Origin: Erpobdella octoculata
Lineage: Eukaryota; Annelida; Clitellata; Hirudinida; Erpobdellidae
Direction of reading: 5' to 3'
DNA: 64,000 nucleotides
Assembly (NCBI GenBank): GCA_963978895.1
Contig: OZ022243.1
Span: 447,501-511,500 of the forward strand
Every line of letters starts with the position of its first letter. Position 1 is the stretch's first letter. Below the pieces are notes generated by a model. The model was not told where the DNA came from. It made no database searches and saw only the letters and a program-made list of their open reading frames with translations. A program made the translations under genes and the position numbers. This document shows positions 24,820-46,599 of the stretch, piece by piece.

Positions 24820-27800
24820 TTTGCGAGTTCCCCCCTTTTGGTGGTAGAGATTTGGGAACCTGCTGATTACTGAACGGGTGCTCAAAGACTGATATGAAAG
24901 ATATACGTATAAATCTATGTTCGTTGAATGTTAACATTGCACGTGCTTGGTCGCGAGCTAGTGGCGTATTAGGAGCTTGTTTTGAGAAGAAAGTTTTTTA
25001 TATATATATATATATAAATTGTCTCTTTTTACAGAATCAAGACTGTTTAGGATAAATCTGAGTAAATTTATTATTTTTGAGAAAAGACTTGAATGTTTTT
25101 TTTATTATTTTTTTTCTTTTTTATTGTCCTGATGATGAGCAGAGAGCAAGAGAAATCATTACCTGTGCAATCACTTCCCAATGATCAATCGATTGTCGGA
25201 TAAAATGTCTCTTGTGAAATTAATATTACTCTTATAGAATATAGTTTTTTATTGAATTGTTTTTATTTGTGATTCAACTGTTAGTTGGCATCCTCTCATT
25301 TTCTTGACTTTCACGGTCAGTAACGTCGCTCTTTTGGCAGATTTATATATATATATATAAATTTTTGTAGATGGCCAAATTTTTATTTTGCATTTTTTGT
25401 GCTTTTAAAGTTGCATCGGCGGCTCACTCAAAGGAATTTTAGTTTTCTGTTCGTCTGTATGTAAATATAAACGAGTTCGAGATACTGTGGTAGTTCAAAT
25501 GTCTTATTAGAATGGGTTCTGCATTGCTTTATTCGTGCTAGATTGATGAGGTTGTATCTTTCACATTGTAGGGAGTGCAGTACGTAGAAATGTAGTTGTT
25601 AGATGTGAGGAGGCTAGTTGGCCACTTTAGACTGTCTTGTTTTGAAATTAAGAGGGGGATGGTGGTTCTGTGCTGGAGTGTGTTTGAAAAGGTTATGCCC
25701 CTAGGGAAGGTCACGATTGGGCTGTGTGGTGTCATGTAGTGACTAGTGTGACAATTCCAGTGTGCTAATAAAAGTTTTTACACTTTAAAAGGTTTTTAAT
25801 CTGATGAATCCTTGTTGAATGTCAGTTTGTTATCAAACTAAATGTGTACTAAGTATTAACATTACTTTTAGTCTTATAGTTATTAGAGATTTTTAGCCGA
25901 TGAACATCATTTTCAGCTCATCTCTCACACTATTTTATGGTTCTACATAGCACAACTGTATCAAACGATATTGGTGATTCTACGTCAATCAAAGCTGATA
26001 TTTATAATGCAAAGCTCGATAATGGCACCGATATTATCTTTCCCTAGATAGGAATTCGCTGATTCACATGGGTGAGCAGGATCTTTCGCATAACATTCTG
26101 ATGCTCTACCGACTTTGAATTGGGAGGGCTAAATTTGATAAGTGGACGATGATCATAATCAGAAAAGTAAACTCGAATTGCGACGTTTAAGAATTACAAA
26201 AGACTTGAGTGCGAAATAACCTTTTCCTACAGACTTTCATTGAGAAGTTGTGAATAGGAGCTGCTGGTTGTGTGCAATCCTTCTTGTGCGTAGGAATGCC
26301 TGCTGAAGTAATAAATATGCTTCAAACTTCAGCTTTATCTGATTAATTTTTTTAATAATTTTGAACATTAAAAAATTTTCTTTTAATGCCAACATTTGAT
26401 CGAACAGTATCCAATTCACACTCATGTTGTATATTATAGTCATTTACATTAGTAGCACGAGGTAATAATGATGGATGTCTCACTAATGACGTGTAGTGTA
26501 CAGTTCGTAGAGCGTGCGTGTGTTTGTGTATCCTTCGATGTTTCCATATCTATACTCAGTATACTGTATACATGAACCTAGTTCATTGTAGGCCAGTGTA
26601 TATGGCGTTTGGTCATCTTTTTGTTTATTTTTAAGAAACGTGTATTGACGTTTTCTAATTTTCATGCTTGATTATCGGCTTAAATTCATATGCACGGTAA
26701 TGGTATGGTGTAGTGTGCATATTGGTTGATGCTAATCCGTGTCTCTGTATACTTTTCGATCTTTTAACTAATAAATTGATTAGTTAGACGAAGAAACATA
26801 AAATTCGAAGGTTGAATTTCAAGTTTATTATCATCTACTACAAACTGTACTTGTCAACATGTTCAACCTCTGAAATATATCTGCTAATAAACTCCCACAA
26901 GCTGCATGCTTGGAAAATTCCAGGTTTGGAAGTTGATTTACCTAACTATAGTTTTGTAATATACATATAGGTACACTACAAGACTTTAAAAAATCAAATC
27001 AAGACTGTTGAAATACCGAACTTGCCCTAGTTATTGTTTTTATCTCAGGCGATTTATTAATGAGAAGTTTATAAGCCAAGCATACAAGCTTGGATATCAT
27101 AGAAGTTGCATTCCACCGTGGATATAGTCGATATAGATTGCATATAGGTAGCTATATGTATTATATGGCCATAGTAGGTGATGCATCAACGTAGGCGATG
27201 GCTATAAAAATAATAAACCAAAACTCCGTCAACATTGTTTCTTGACGTATACCACTTCTGGAAAGTTCCGTAAAACTCAATTTTCCACAATGCGATAGAC
27301 GCATATAAGAAAGATGCATTGTAATGTATGTATGTAATGAAACACGTTTTTTTGCATATAGAAATACGCGTAACAGAATTATTCAGCAGCGCCGTGTGTG
27401 CAGCTTTCGCAGCAAAATTCCATTTGGATGCCGAGCAACCAGTTCCGTGGTTAACGCACATAGACACAGTATGAGCAACCGCTGCAAATGCGTGAGATAG
27501 AGTCTTACTCTCTACTCTATCTATCTATCTATCTATACATACTACATAGCTTATTTCTCCTACCTAACCGTCTAACCGAACTAACCTTCCTTATCTCTGC
27601 TATACTGTGTTCGCCACACCTAGTCTAAAAATTGCGTTTTTCTCTACGCCGAAACGTGCGTTCCTGTTTTTTTTTCGTCAAATTAAATTAAGTCTTCTTC
27701 TTCGTCTGCCGGCTGATATTCTTCAGACCTCTCACAGAGCATCTGGTACGTTGATTGAGAAGTGTTTTTTGCAAATTTCGAAAATAATTACAAAGCTGAA

Positions 27801-29391
27801 AAAAAAAACAAGGTGATCGATAATCACCTTGACAACCGTTTGCAACGCTAAATAAAACATTTCGGCACTACAAGTTCTGAGAAAATCGACTGAAAACACG
27901 AACGCCAAACCGATCTAAAAAAATAAATAAAGCAGACGTCTCCGGAAACGAATAAAAAAAATACACAAACGGCTAGGTACGACTAACGGCCAATCGACAT
28001 GTTCATCTATTTATTTTGTGAGCTCTCTGTGAACGAGCTCGTCTTGAAGCTGAGATAAAAAAAAAACGGTGCTAAAAAAAAGAAAATATATTCCATCTTT
28101 ATTTAGAAAATAATTTCTTTCCGGAGCGCAGATTCATGTGGAAAAACTTCCAGAAGCGAGTGATGCGTAGAAGCGAACGAGATTTTATAGGTACAGTAAC
28201 TTTAGTTCAGAATGCATTTCATGCGATTCATTTATAAAAGGAAACGGCAATTAAGGTACGACTTTTATAAATAGCGTACACACGTGTAGGGTATAATTTT
28301 TGCCACGTTTTGTAAGTCAATATTCGAATATTACCTGCGACTCGGATAAACTTAGGATACTCATTCGATTATCATTTGAGTACGGATCACAATCGATTGA
28401 ATATCTAAGCGATTATTTAATGAAATAAAATTTAAACGCTTTAGGTAGCTACTTCGTCTGTATCGTTAGACATCTCTGTTTATTTTTTATTTTGGTAATG
28501 CGATAAAAAAGACAATTATATCTTTTCAAGAACGTTCACCGTCATAGTATTACGGAAATTACAAACCACTCAAAATGGATTTAGGTGGCTTTGATTTGGA
28601 TTGAATTTCATCTAGGCATCATCTCTTATTGAAATTTGATGTTTTTCCTATATTTATTAATTTTTATTTAGTAAATAGTCGTATTTATTAATAATACGGA
28701 GTAAAAAATCTTTATATTTGTTTTTTTATGTTCTTCAAAAAAGGAAATGTCACAAAGTTTGCTTGAACGGAAGTGGCTTCTTAACTCCTTAACCGAAGAT
28801 TCTAATACGCCAACATCTACCACAGAACAGGCTAGTTTTGCTTAATCATTAAAAACCATGTTTTCAGTTCAGTAGTATAGGTATACATACAATTTTAAAG
28901 TTTTTCAGTTTAGAATGTTGAAAAGATGCCATGCCTAATTTGAATGAGTGCTAGCTTCAGTTAATATAAGCAGAATGACCAACCCTATTGGAAAAAGAAT
29001 TATACTAGAAATAGCAAATAGCGTGTAAAATCGATCGTCTTCTGGGTGCTAAGAAACTTATTTGAGAGTGGGAGTGCGTTGCAACGCTCAGCGCAGCCCA
29101 GCTAAAAATAGAACAGCTCTACAGAAATAACGCTTGTAAGGTTCTTGGAACGATAAAATTACTTTTCTGCGAAAATCTGAGAGAAAAAAAACAGCTAAAG
29201 TTAACAAATTGTTGTTTTTTTCTTAGCTTAACATAAACGGTTTTATATTCATTTAAATTTCCTACCAGACAGACACGGCTAGCGAAAACCCACCAGAGCA
29301 GCCAACCACAGCCGGTACACCAGCACCAGCAGCTCCCCCAACAACAACAACCACAACAACAACGTCCTCAGCCGAAGTCGTTCCTTCAAAG

Positions 29392-31919
29392 ATGACCGAA
29401 AAGACAATCTCAACGACACCGGCTCCGACGGCGCCCATGGCGCCGAACATTAGCGTCTCCTCTTCCAACAGACTGGCACAGGAGATATATGACGAGTTTC
29501 TGGTCTGCAAGATATGTCTTGACGGCTATAAGAATCCCAAATGTCTCGACTGTCTTCACACTTTCTGCGAAGCTTGCATAGAAACTCACGTTAATTCAGG
29601 TAAGAACTTTGACCCCGGAAGTTCAACTTTTTGAATTAATTAATTAATTGATTGATTGAGATAATCGTATACAAATCTGTTTTTTTCTTTAATTTTTTTT
29701 CTTTAAAATACAGAACCCGCTTACAAGAAGTACAGCGATTATCGAGAATTCACTTGCCCCCTGTGCCGCAAGCGAACCCAGCTACCGGTAGGAGGCGTGA
29801 AGAAACTACCCGACAACTTTCTCGTCTCCAGTCTTACCGAGGTCGTAGGCCGTCAGAAGCCGTCGCTGAACCCGTTCTGCGACATCTGCAAGCTGGTCCT
29901 GAAGACGGAAAAGGAAGCCACGAGTAAGTGTCTCGACTGCACCAAGCTCCTGTGCGCATCATGCGTTGCCCTTCACAAAACAACCAAGGCATGTCAATTG
30001 TTATTTATATCTGGAAGATTGAACATAATAAATAGTTATTGAGTTTAATAAACATTTTAAATATTCATTTATTTCTTGAATACATTAATTTATTATTACT
30101 TAATTTGTATTAATTAATTAACAATGAGCTCTTTGATTAGGTCACCAGTAACCATTCTCTGTTCGATGTGGAAATCGAAAAAGAAATAGGCTGCAAAGAT
30201 CACCAAGTTAGCTTCAAAAACTTGTTCTTAGATATACAACTCTCTATTTAAATATTTTTTTTATTCTTTTATTAGCTTTACTTTATTTTGTTTTTAGTTA
30301 ATTTTAATAATTTATTTATTTATTCATTAAAAACTCGTAGGATGAAGTCATCCGTTTTTATTGCGAGCCGTGCGAGACTTGCGTTTGCGTCCTCTGCACT
30401 TTCAACGAGCACCGAGACCATACCATCAGTCAGTTCCAAGACGTTGCCGTCAAGTACAAGCAGAACATCGAGACCCTGCTCGAGTCTTGCAAGCAGAAGA
30501 TCTCGCTATTCGAGACACACTTGGAACAGATTAATAAGTGAGGAGAAGGATTGTTAAGACTGGGTACTAGTCAGGGGTATCATTTGGGGGCAGGGAGGAA
30601 TCACCCTCTTCCCAAAAGATTTTCTGGAAAAAAATTTCTATAAAAACGGCAAATGTGATTAGATTTTTACACCCCTCCCTTCATCAAAATTTTCCCCCGT
30701 GGATTTGCTGAAATTACGCCCCTGATACTAGTGGATAACCAAAAAAGAAAAACTGACGTTTGAGCAAAATATGGGAGTATGTTCAAGAATAAGTAAGAGC
30801 ATATTGTTTGTTAAATGAAGCAGCCCAAAATGATTGATTGTTTGGGTCGTTGCTTGCTTGCTTGCTTGGTTGATTGATTGATTGACCAGTCAGTTGATCA
30901 GCAAATTGATTGAAAAATGATAGCTCGGTGACAAACTGATTGACAGGTGCGAGACGACGGTGAAGCAAGTGGAGCAGAAGATTCGCGACAAGAGCATCGA
31001 ATTTATCCAGGACATCAGGAATAAAGAAAAACAACTCCTGGAACAGTTGCACCAGTTGTACGGCCAGGAATGCTTCGAATGCATCGACGCCAAGAAGGAA
31101 TTGGTTCATCAGGTTTGTAACGAATTTTCTAATTGGTCTGTTGTGTTTAAATCACTCATGTTATGTGTTTTATCCAATTGGTTGATCAAGTTTGTAACGA
31201 ATTTTCTAACTGGTCCTTATTCATTTATTTAATTAGTTGATCAAGTTTTTAACGAATTTTCTAATTGGTCTGTTATTTTTTATTGGCTCAGCTAATTGAA
31301 GAAATAATTAATTTATTTTTCTTTGCATTTAAATCAGGTAGAGAATATCAGAAATACTTGCAACATCAGTGAAGTTATTCTGCTTGGCAAAGAAATAGAA
31401 TTACTTTTACTCAAAAAAGACGTCGAAGACAAGCTGAACCTAATGAACCAGATTGAAGCCAGACAGCTACCGGCTACGATTGCCAAAGCAGTCGAGTTCC
31501 AGAGTGGCTTAGTCGACCTCGGCTATCTTGTTCACGATAAAGGTGAGCCTGGCGGTAGCACCGGACGCGCCATAGTCCTGGTACGAGCAAGAAAGGTTGA
31601 AAGTGGCAAGCCGACTTCTCGCTGGCTATCGGCGACAGTCGATTGCAACAAGGATGAACAGAAACCTTTAGCCGAAGGTGTAGCCGCTGCAGTCAAGATT
31701 CCAAGCGGAGATGAATTCGAGCTAGCTGAGGTGTGCGAGTTTGCTGTGCAAACGGACTTTCCGACCGTTCCGAGTGAGGTTTCGACTCCCAACGGCTCAA
31801 CCGGCGAAACCGACGAAGGAGATCTTCTAGCTCGCAGGCGGAGGAGAAGAGAAGATGCAGCTGCAAATAACGCACCGGCTACTACGGCTAATCCAGCTAC
31901 TACGGCTCCGGCTAAATAA
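29392..31919 (+). CDS. TRIM/RBCC protein, copy 2
   Basis: Exact duplicate of the 13929-16456 gene with the same exon structure: 29269(ATG 29392)-29599, 29714-29988, 30141-30206, 30341-30537, 30947-31112, 31338-31919. The RING, both B-boxes, coiled coil and Arg-rich tail are unchanged, as is the GC-AG intron after 29988. The duplicated unit also carries about 4.5 kb of upstream DNA, so this copy may keep its own promoter. It is the only gene present twice in full. If the duplication is real, the locus makes a double dose of an identical protein. Confidence 0.88.
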
Positions 31920-33388
31920 AGTTATCGACTCGTTGGCATATGAATAAGCATTATGTGAATGGTATTTGTTTATTTTGATCGCTATAGTAACAACGTTCTA
32001 GATTTGTGCTTGCTAGGAGCAACTTCATACAAGTGGCAGTATTATAGGAGTATAAATATATATGTGTCAGTATGTATTTAAAAAAAAATCTTAGCATATA
32101 TTTTCGTAGGACATTTGATACATCTTAATAAAAAAGTAAAAAATGTAATGTTTTTTTTTCTTATTATTATTTAATTTATTATTTCAGAATAAATGACTTC
32201 TAAACAAAATCACACACATACAAATATAATGCTTCTCTTTCGTTTTCTGCTTATAAACGCTTCTCCAATAAATTAAGCTTCTGTATTTAAATGTATTTAA
32301 AAGTAAATATCACGAAGTAGTAATTTTATCTTTTTTAAATTTAAACGAATAAGTAGTAATTGTCATGTTTTATAATATTTTATAATCCTCAGTCAACACG
32401 ACAGTCACTTGGTAATAGGAAGAGTTAGCCCACGAAGCTGACGAATGCTTGGAATAGTTAACTCAGAATCTTGCTTTACCTTTAACAGCATAAAATAAGC
32501 CCACGCATAATACTAGAAACATACAAACATACACACAAGAATAGAAGCAAACATTCACATAGACATTTAAAAATGAATAAATAAAAAGTTTTTTTTTTAT
32601 CTATGCGCAGTATACAAAACACGTGGGCAGACATCCAGAAATTATTAAATGCTCACAAAAGTAACAAACTAAGTATTACTTTAATTAAAATGAAACACTC
32701 GTTTCCATCTGTAAAATATCGAACCTTCTGTTGTATATCGAGAAAAGCGTGTCATCCGTTTTTTCAGCCATAGATGGCCACAGAGGTGGATATGGCTTTA
32801 TCTTTGGCGACCCAACCCAACCCACCATTTTCTCAACCCAACCCGATCAACTTGAAACATTAAATTTTCCGACCCAAGCCACAGTTAATTTTTTTTGTTA
32901 ATTGAACAAAAATGTTCAGTTTTTTTTCCAACCCAAACAACCCAACCCACGCACGTGTCAAACAAATTGGACCCAATCCAACCCGATCCAACCCATGGGT
33001 CAACACAACCCATGGCCACTTCTGGATAGCCAGTCATGGATAATGGACGGTAGCCTTCCAATATGAGTAATTGTTGTAAGTAAGGATGACTAAATAAACG
33101 ACAAACGAGCTAAATGTAAAGAAACTAAAATGGCTCGAAAACTGAACTTCGCACAGAACAATCAGAAAAATGGTCGCAGAAAAACAGGGTTTAGTATAAA
33201 TGTATACATATATATTCATATTAAAAATTGTATTTTTATATAAATGAATATATACATGTAAATATGTACCCGTTTATAGTCTTTGCCATAAAAAATATAA
33301 AGAAAGTACAGGAAAATAAAGTTAACTACGTAAACAATTTCTGTTTTTTTCTTTTCTTAAATCATGCCTTTCGTTTCCTCTGATTCTT

Positions 33389-40368
<6,980 letters not shown>

Positions 40369-40494
40369 CTTGGAAACGGGTGGGTATATCCAGAGATCAT
40401 GAACATTTAGATGGCTGTGAAATTATGTCAAGAAGTTTGAGTTTTTCGTTATCGTTTTGTCTAAATTTTAATTTCCAGGATCGATATTAATCAC

Positions 40495-40533
<39 letters not shown>

Positions 40534-41542
40534 TATCATCATCATCATCACTATCGTCATCATTATCATCACCACCATCACAGTAATCACCGTCATCATT
40601 ACGATCATCATCGTCATCATCATCATCATCACCACAACAGCCTGCATCACTTCCTTCACTTCCATCTTTCCATCTACCAATCCCATCCAGAGAAGCATCT
40701 CGTTACATCCAATCAAGAAGCAATCAACTTCTGTTTGCTTCCCGGCAAGATGCGTTCGCATTACTAAAACATCACCGACAGAACCCAACCACCGACAGAT
40801 AGTTTCAGAAGGTTTCCAGCCCCATTCCTCTCTCCACCATCCCCCCATGCCTCCCTCCCCCATCCCCCCATCCCTTCACACTATCTCCCCCTGCATCCCT
40901 ATTCCCTTTTTATCCATTTTATACCAAAATTTGTACAATAGTTAAGTTTCAACTTTCGCCTCTTTATTTAGCAATTTTTTTAATAATTAGACAAATGAAA
41001 GAAACCCGTAATTTTGATTTTCGAGTTTTTATCAACTGTAATCATTTTCGTAACTTGTTTGTCAAATCTACAATCCCCACCCACGCTACTACTACTACTA
41101 CTACTACTACCACCGCTACCGCTACCGTTACCGCTACTGCTACTGCTACTGCTTCTACTACTACTACTACTACCACCTCAAGTACGTTGTCGTTCTTCTC
41201 ATTTCAAGAGAAAAAATATAGAGCGAAAACCTCAAATTAGTGCAGTTTTGTACCAGGTTCTCGTAGCTAACGAGTAGGTACAAACTGAGAAAGATATAGA
41301 TAAATAGATAGAGGGAGAAAAGGGGAGGGGGAGATGGAAAGAGGGAAAGAGGGGAAGAGGGGAAGGTAGAGGGTGAGAGAGAAAGAGAAGTTATCGTTGA
41401 AGACGTCATTTCAATTACGCTAAAGGTAATTTAATTTCCCTTGTTTTCTCTCGCGTCGAGAAAGCCGAGTTGAAACGATTCCACAACAAACGTTTGCGTT
41501 GTTTACTTCCCTGTTCTTGAAGATGACGACGATGAAAGTGGT

Positions 41543-41716
<174 letters not shown>

Positions 41717-42839
41717 GATGATGAGAAAAAGTGAAACAAAAAAATGATAACTACAATTATGCTGACTTTTATAAATCAAATTTTTACATTTTCTGTTTAC
41801 ATTTTGTTTTAATGAGTTTCTTTATTGCTGTAAAGGGTGTAATAATGTATGTCTGTGTGTTTACACATGTATGTGTGCTTATTCGTGTGTGTGTGAGTGT
41901 ACGTGTTTATGTGTGTGTACAGACATGGATATCTTGATGTAACAACTATGGATATATTTTTGGCAACCCACCCTTCACTCACAACACAACTGAAAAGTTA
42001 AATTACCAACCCAACTCAACGCAACCCACTAAAAATTTAATAAAAAAAAATTCATTTGACTTAACCCATCCCGACCTAACCAAACTCAACCCATGGTTCA
42101 AGCCAGCCCATGTCTATCGTCGGGGTAGAGCCTTGAATAGCTATTCCATGGTTCAGTGTTTTCTATCGCGACAATCTATATTTTATTCATTAAGTCGAGC
42201 ATTCAAGCGGAAAAAGAATTCAAGAAAAAATGTATTTGTTGGTTTGGTTCGAAATATGTAAAATAATATAAAATAATCAAATAATAAATAATAAAAATAA
42301 TAAATTATTTTAAAATCATTGTTTTCTAGATTTTTCTTTATTTTCTCTTGGATTACGAGTTCAGAACGAGACTATCTTGCTATCAATTTACAACCAAACA
42401 TCATGATTAACATAACATAAGAAATAGAGTAAGCTACGGGTCGGGTCGGGCCAAGCCGTGGCTTTAGGGTCTTCAGATGGGCCTGGAGCCATGTAGTACC
42501 TAGGGATTTAAAGCCCGTAAAAACGTAAGAAAGTAGTTCATTAAAAAAACTGTTTATTTTCTCTACACTTCTTCCTTATACTTGCTAGCTGGTGACGGGG
42601 ATTAAATATAAACATGGGTTTAAGAGCTTGAGTAGAGAGCTACCCGAACATTTCCGATACACTCGGAGTAGGAAGATTTTACTCCTGCGGTGTAGGGAGT
42701 AGGGCTACACGCGCGCCACCCAAGCTTCGTGCATACGGGGCCATGCGCACTACAAATATTGGAAAGTAACCGGATATGTGGACATGACTAATTACTCAGT
42801 CCAGGGTTGGAAAAAATGTGGAGATGCGTTTAGTCGCTC

Positions 42840-42849
42840 TTTCTCTCTC

Positions 42850-42944
<95 letters not shown>

Positions 42945-42950
42945 TTCTAT
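42840..42950. repeat. (TC)n microsatellite
   Basis: About 110 bp of CT dinucleotides with CC and TT interruptions, followed by a short GAT-rich stretch. Confidence 0.95.
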
Positions 42951-43275
42951 CAGATGATGAGGATGATGATGATGACGATGATTATGATGATTAGATGGAG
43001 ATGATTTTAGTGTTTCAGATTGAAAACATAAAGAGCTAATCTGAACACAAAAATATTAATAAAAGCAAAAGAATTCAATAATGAGAAATAAATAATAATA
43101 AATGATATGAAATAATTAATAATTAAAAACAAATAAATAAAACAATAAAACTAAAAAGAGATAAGCAAATGTTTTCGAAGCCTCGTCCATCGATAAAGCT
43201 TCTGAGCAAACGATATTAAACCTTAAATATTTGCGCTATTAAATGACGGTAATGATGATGATGATGATGGTGGGG

Positions 43276-43545
43276 TCATGGCGGTGGTGGTGGTGGTGGT
43301 GGTGTTGGAGGTGGTGGTGGTGGTGGTGGTGGTGGTGGTGGTGGTGGTGGTGGTGGTGGTGGTGGTGGTGGTGGTGGTGGTGGTGGTGGTGGTGGTGGTG
43401 GTGGTGGTGGTGGTGGTGGTGGTGGTGGTGGTGGTGGTGGTGGTGGTGGTGGTGGTGGTGGTGGTGGTGGTGGTGGTGGTGGTGGTGGTGGTGGTGGTGG
43501 TGGTGGTGGTGGTGGTGGTTGTGGTTGTGGTGGTGGTGGTGGCGA
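43276..43545. repeat. (GGT)n microsatellite, about 70 pure units
   Basis: About 210 bp of uninterrupted GGT (43310-43519) with imperfect edges and a GAC/GAT tail. All frames are open through it, giving long poly-Trp, poly-Val, poly-His and poly-Pro frames that are not genes. G-rich, quadruplex-prone sequence. Confidence 0.95.
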
Positions 43546-44106
43546 CGACGACAAGGACGACGACGATGATGATGATGATAGGAATAATGATGTTGGGGAT
43601 GATGATGATGAAAATGTTGATGATTGCAAAATAGCAAGAATTGTGTATTAGGGTTGAAAAAATCTATGACAAAAGAAATACATAGAAGATAGAAAAAGAA
43701 ATTGGGTAAAAAAGAATGATAGAAAGACAGATAGATAAAGAGAGAAAAAGAGTCAGAGAAAAACAGACACTGCTCTAATTTTAATTCTTTTTTTTTTTTA
43801 AATTTCTCACCAAACTTTTTCATTTAAAATTCGCTCAGTCTTTGAGAAAAAAACAATAACAAATCCCTTAAAAAGATCTGAATATATATATGTAAATATA
43901 AAAATTAATTATATATATATATCTACATGTTTTAATTATTGTAATTATATATATATGTAATTATAAAAAATAATTATATATATATATATATATAAATGTT
44001 TTAATTATTGTTTGCAAATATGTATTGTCTTAAAGCATTTGGTGTAAATGACTATAAGCTATAATAAAATAACAAAAAAAATACATATTTGTAATAAACA
44101 GCGCCT

Positions 44107-44245
44107 CGTTAATTGAGAGCCAGTCCCAAACATGGATAAAGGAGGAGGGATAGTTAAAAAAGAATCAAGTTTTGATCCACGACAGGAAGTACTTAGATGT
44201 TTCCAACAAACAGTCATTTCAGTGTAAAGGACTATAAATTACTAT
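44107..44245 (+). repeat. Dispersed repeat, copy A
   Basis: Contains GAGAGCCAGTCCCAAACATG, a GGAGGAGGG box, CACGACAGGAAGTACTTAG and GTGTAAAGGACTATAAA. The same order of boxes recurs at 47955-48100. It is probably the 3' part of a retroelement; the class was not determined. Confidence 0.6.
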
Positions 44246-44879
44246 ATAAAAAAAACATATATGAAATGCTAAGTTATCAACATAGATGTTCTGTCTTGAA
44301 AACTAGTTTGAAGAGTTTACTCACTTAATTGATGTTGAGTAATTGTTCTTGTTGATCTGGAATTACTGACTGGCTTGTGTGATGGCCGTTCGAAAAAATT
44401 TAAAAAGAAAAAGTCCTGAAATAGGTTCATTTTATTTTAAATGATTATTAAATTTATTAACTTTAAAACATTATTTATTCAATTAAAAAACAATATCACA
44501 GTTGAAATGGAAATGTAACTTTACCTCTTTTCAATGGGCCTGGTCTGTAGGGGCTGATCTGTAGGGGGTTGGTCGAAAGGGATGGAGAGGACCACGTAAA
44601 AAGTACAAAATTAGTTTTTCGCACTCCAAAAAACACATACAAGAAGAAAAAACCAAAATTCTGTTAAATAAACAGATTATTTAAAATATCTTGTTTTTTC
44701 TTTATTTCGTCATAGATTCTCCAGAAAAAAAAAATCTTCAATTATTTACCATCAACCGACTCCGGTATTAAAACGATGAGTTTGGAAAAAAAAATTCAGT
44801 GTTCGAGAGAACGCACAATATTAGGTATATAATAAGCACGTGTTTACGTTTAAGCATACATAAAACACACATAAGCTTA

Positions 44880-44922
<43 letters not shown>

Positions 44923-45171
44923 ACATCTATGTGTATGTGTATACACAGTTACTTCCTAATATCACACATAAATACAGAACGAAAATGTACATAAAAGACG
45001 CATCTACTGGCATCATCTATCGCCTCTTTTATATCGTAAAGCCGGTACGTCTGCATCCGTCTGTGTACGTTTGAGTACGTCCGAGTCGGTTTGAGTGTAT
45101 GTCTGAAGAGATCTTTCTGTGTATCTGTGTATCTGTGTTTCCTATATAATGGAGAAGTTCATGGGCAGAAT

Positions 45172-45208
<37 letters not shown>

Positions 45209-45610
45209 CCTTTATCATATAAATAGGTAATGTTGAGTTGATCATGACAGATATGCTGAGTTTTTATGCTAATTACATACATGCGCATCTTCAAATTTTT
45301 TAGATATAAAAATTCAAGAGTGAAACTTCTTTATTTGCTTATTTATGACGGGCCGTTATTGTTGTGTCTGTATAGAATATTTTCAACTGTCTTTCATTTT
45401 TATGATTTTGCGCCTTTTGTTTACGATTGTAACTGCCAGAGCTCTGAACATAAATAACTTTTTTTTTATCAAACTTTCTTAACTATCTTTGTTATTCACG
45501 TAACTTTATTTATATATTATATTTCTTTCTTTTTTTAATGTCATGTTACGGGTTTTAATTTGAAGGCCTTTAATTAATCATATTTTTGATTTAAATACAT
45601 ATATATGCGA

Positions 45611-45904
45611 TCAAAACAAATTTCGCTTTCGTTTCTGACCGGAAGACGAACGCAGCAGAGCGGTCGAGTCTTCGTCGCGTATAAATCTCAATCTGGACCG
45701 CTGCACGTTCTGTTTCTGTTGCCTCGCGGGAATGTGTCCGTGAAATTTGTTTTCCGTGAAATTCGTTTTCCGTGAAATTCTTTTTCCGTGAAATTTGTTT
45801 TCCGTGAAATTTGTTTTCCGTGAAATTTGTTTTACGTGAAATTTGTTTTCCGTGAAATTTGTTTTCCGTTTATATACTTGGCAAAAATTCTCTGCCCGTC
45901 CCAC
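45611..45904 (-). other. 97-codon open frame containing a 16-bp minisatellite
   Basis: The central part encodes repeats such as KTNFTENKFH from about eight 16-bp units of TTTTCCGTGAAATTTG. Because 16 is not a multiple of three, the frame rotates between units and yet stays open. The last 40 codons (RLRFIRDEDSTALLRSSSG) are more GC-rich and complex than their surroundings and could be a real terminal exon. No family was recognised and no partner exon was found. Confidence 0.25.
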
Positions 45905-46507
45905 CGTGACTTCAGGTTTGGCCCGGCCTATCTGAAGACCCTAACATCACGGCCTGGCCTTGCCCGTGAGTACTATAATTCACAGAGCCCTACACAGATT
46001 TTTTTAGACTCAGTCCGGCTAATTTTATAAGCAGAAAACACTATGCCTGAACTGGCCCGTTTTATAAGCACAAAAGGTCCGTTTTAACGGGCACAAAACG
46101 TCAATGCTTGGAAACTAATTTTACAACAAGTAAAGAAAAAAACGAGTTTTTTAACAAAAACTTTAATTTCGAAATACAAAAGACGTTCAATCAAATTTCT
46201 TTTCAATTGAATCATGTATTGTCATCCAATATAAAGCTATGCTGGAAGTTTCAGCTTTCTAGCTAGTTTTTTGAGTAGACACTAAATACTAATTTGTACA
46301 TCTGTAGCTCTTACAGTGTTTGAGTAGCAGCTATTTTGAAAAACAAATAACCCTATTTTCCTATTTTACGTGGTAGAGTTGTGACCCCTTAATCTCTCTC
46401 CCCGCCGTACCCTTGCCCTCGGCCGTGTGGAAACATCAGACAAATAGATCATTGATTGATCTGTTATAGATGGACTTGCTAGAGAGAAAGAGAAAAAATA
46501 GAAAAAG

Positions 46508-46509
<2 letters not shown>

Positions 46510-46595
<86 letters not shown>
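46510..46595. repeat. (AG)n microsatellite
   Basis: About 85 bp of pure AG in the intergenic region. Confidence 0.95.

Positions 46596-46599
<4 letters not shown>

Noticed and set aside
43239..43823. 194-codon poly-His frame and overlapping poly-Pro, Trp and Val frames
   Set aside because: All frames of the (GGT)n tract are open, and there are no coding features outside it.
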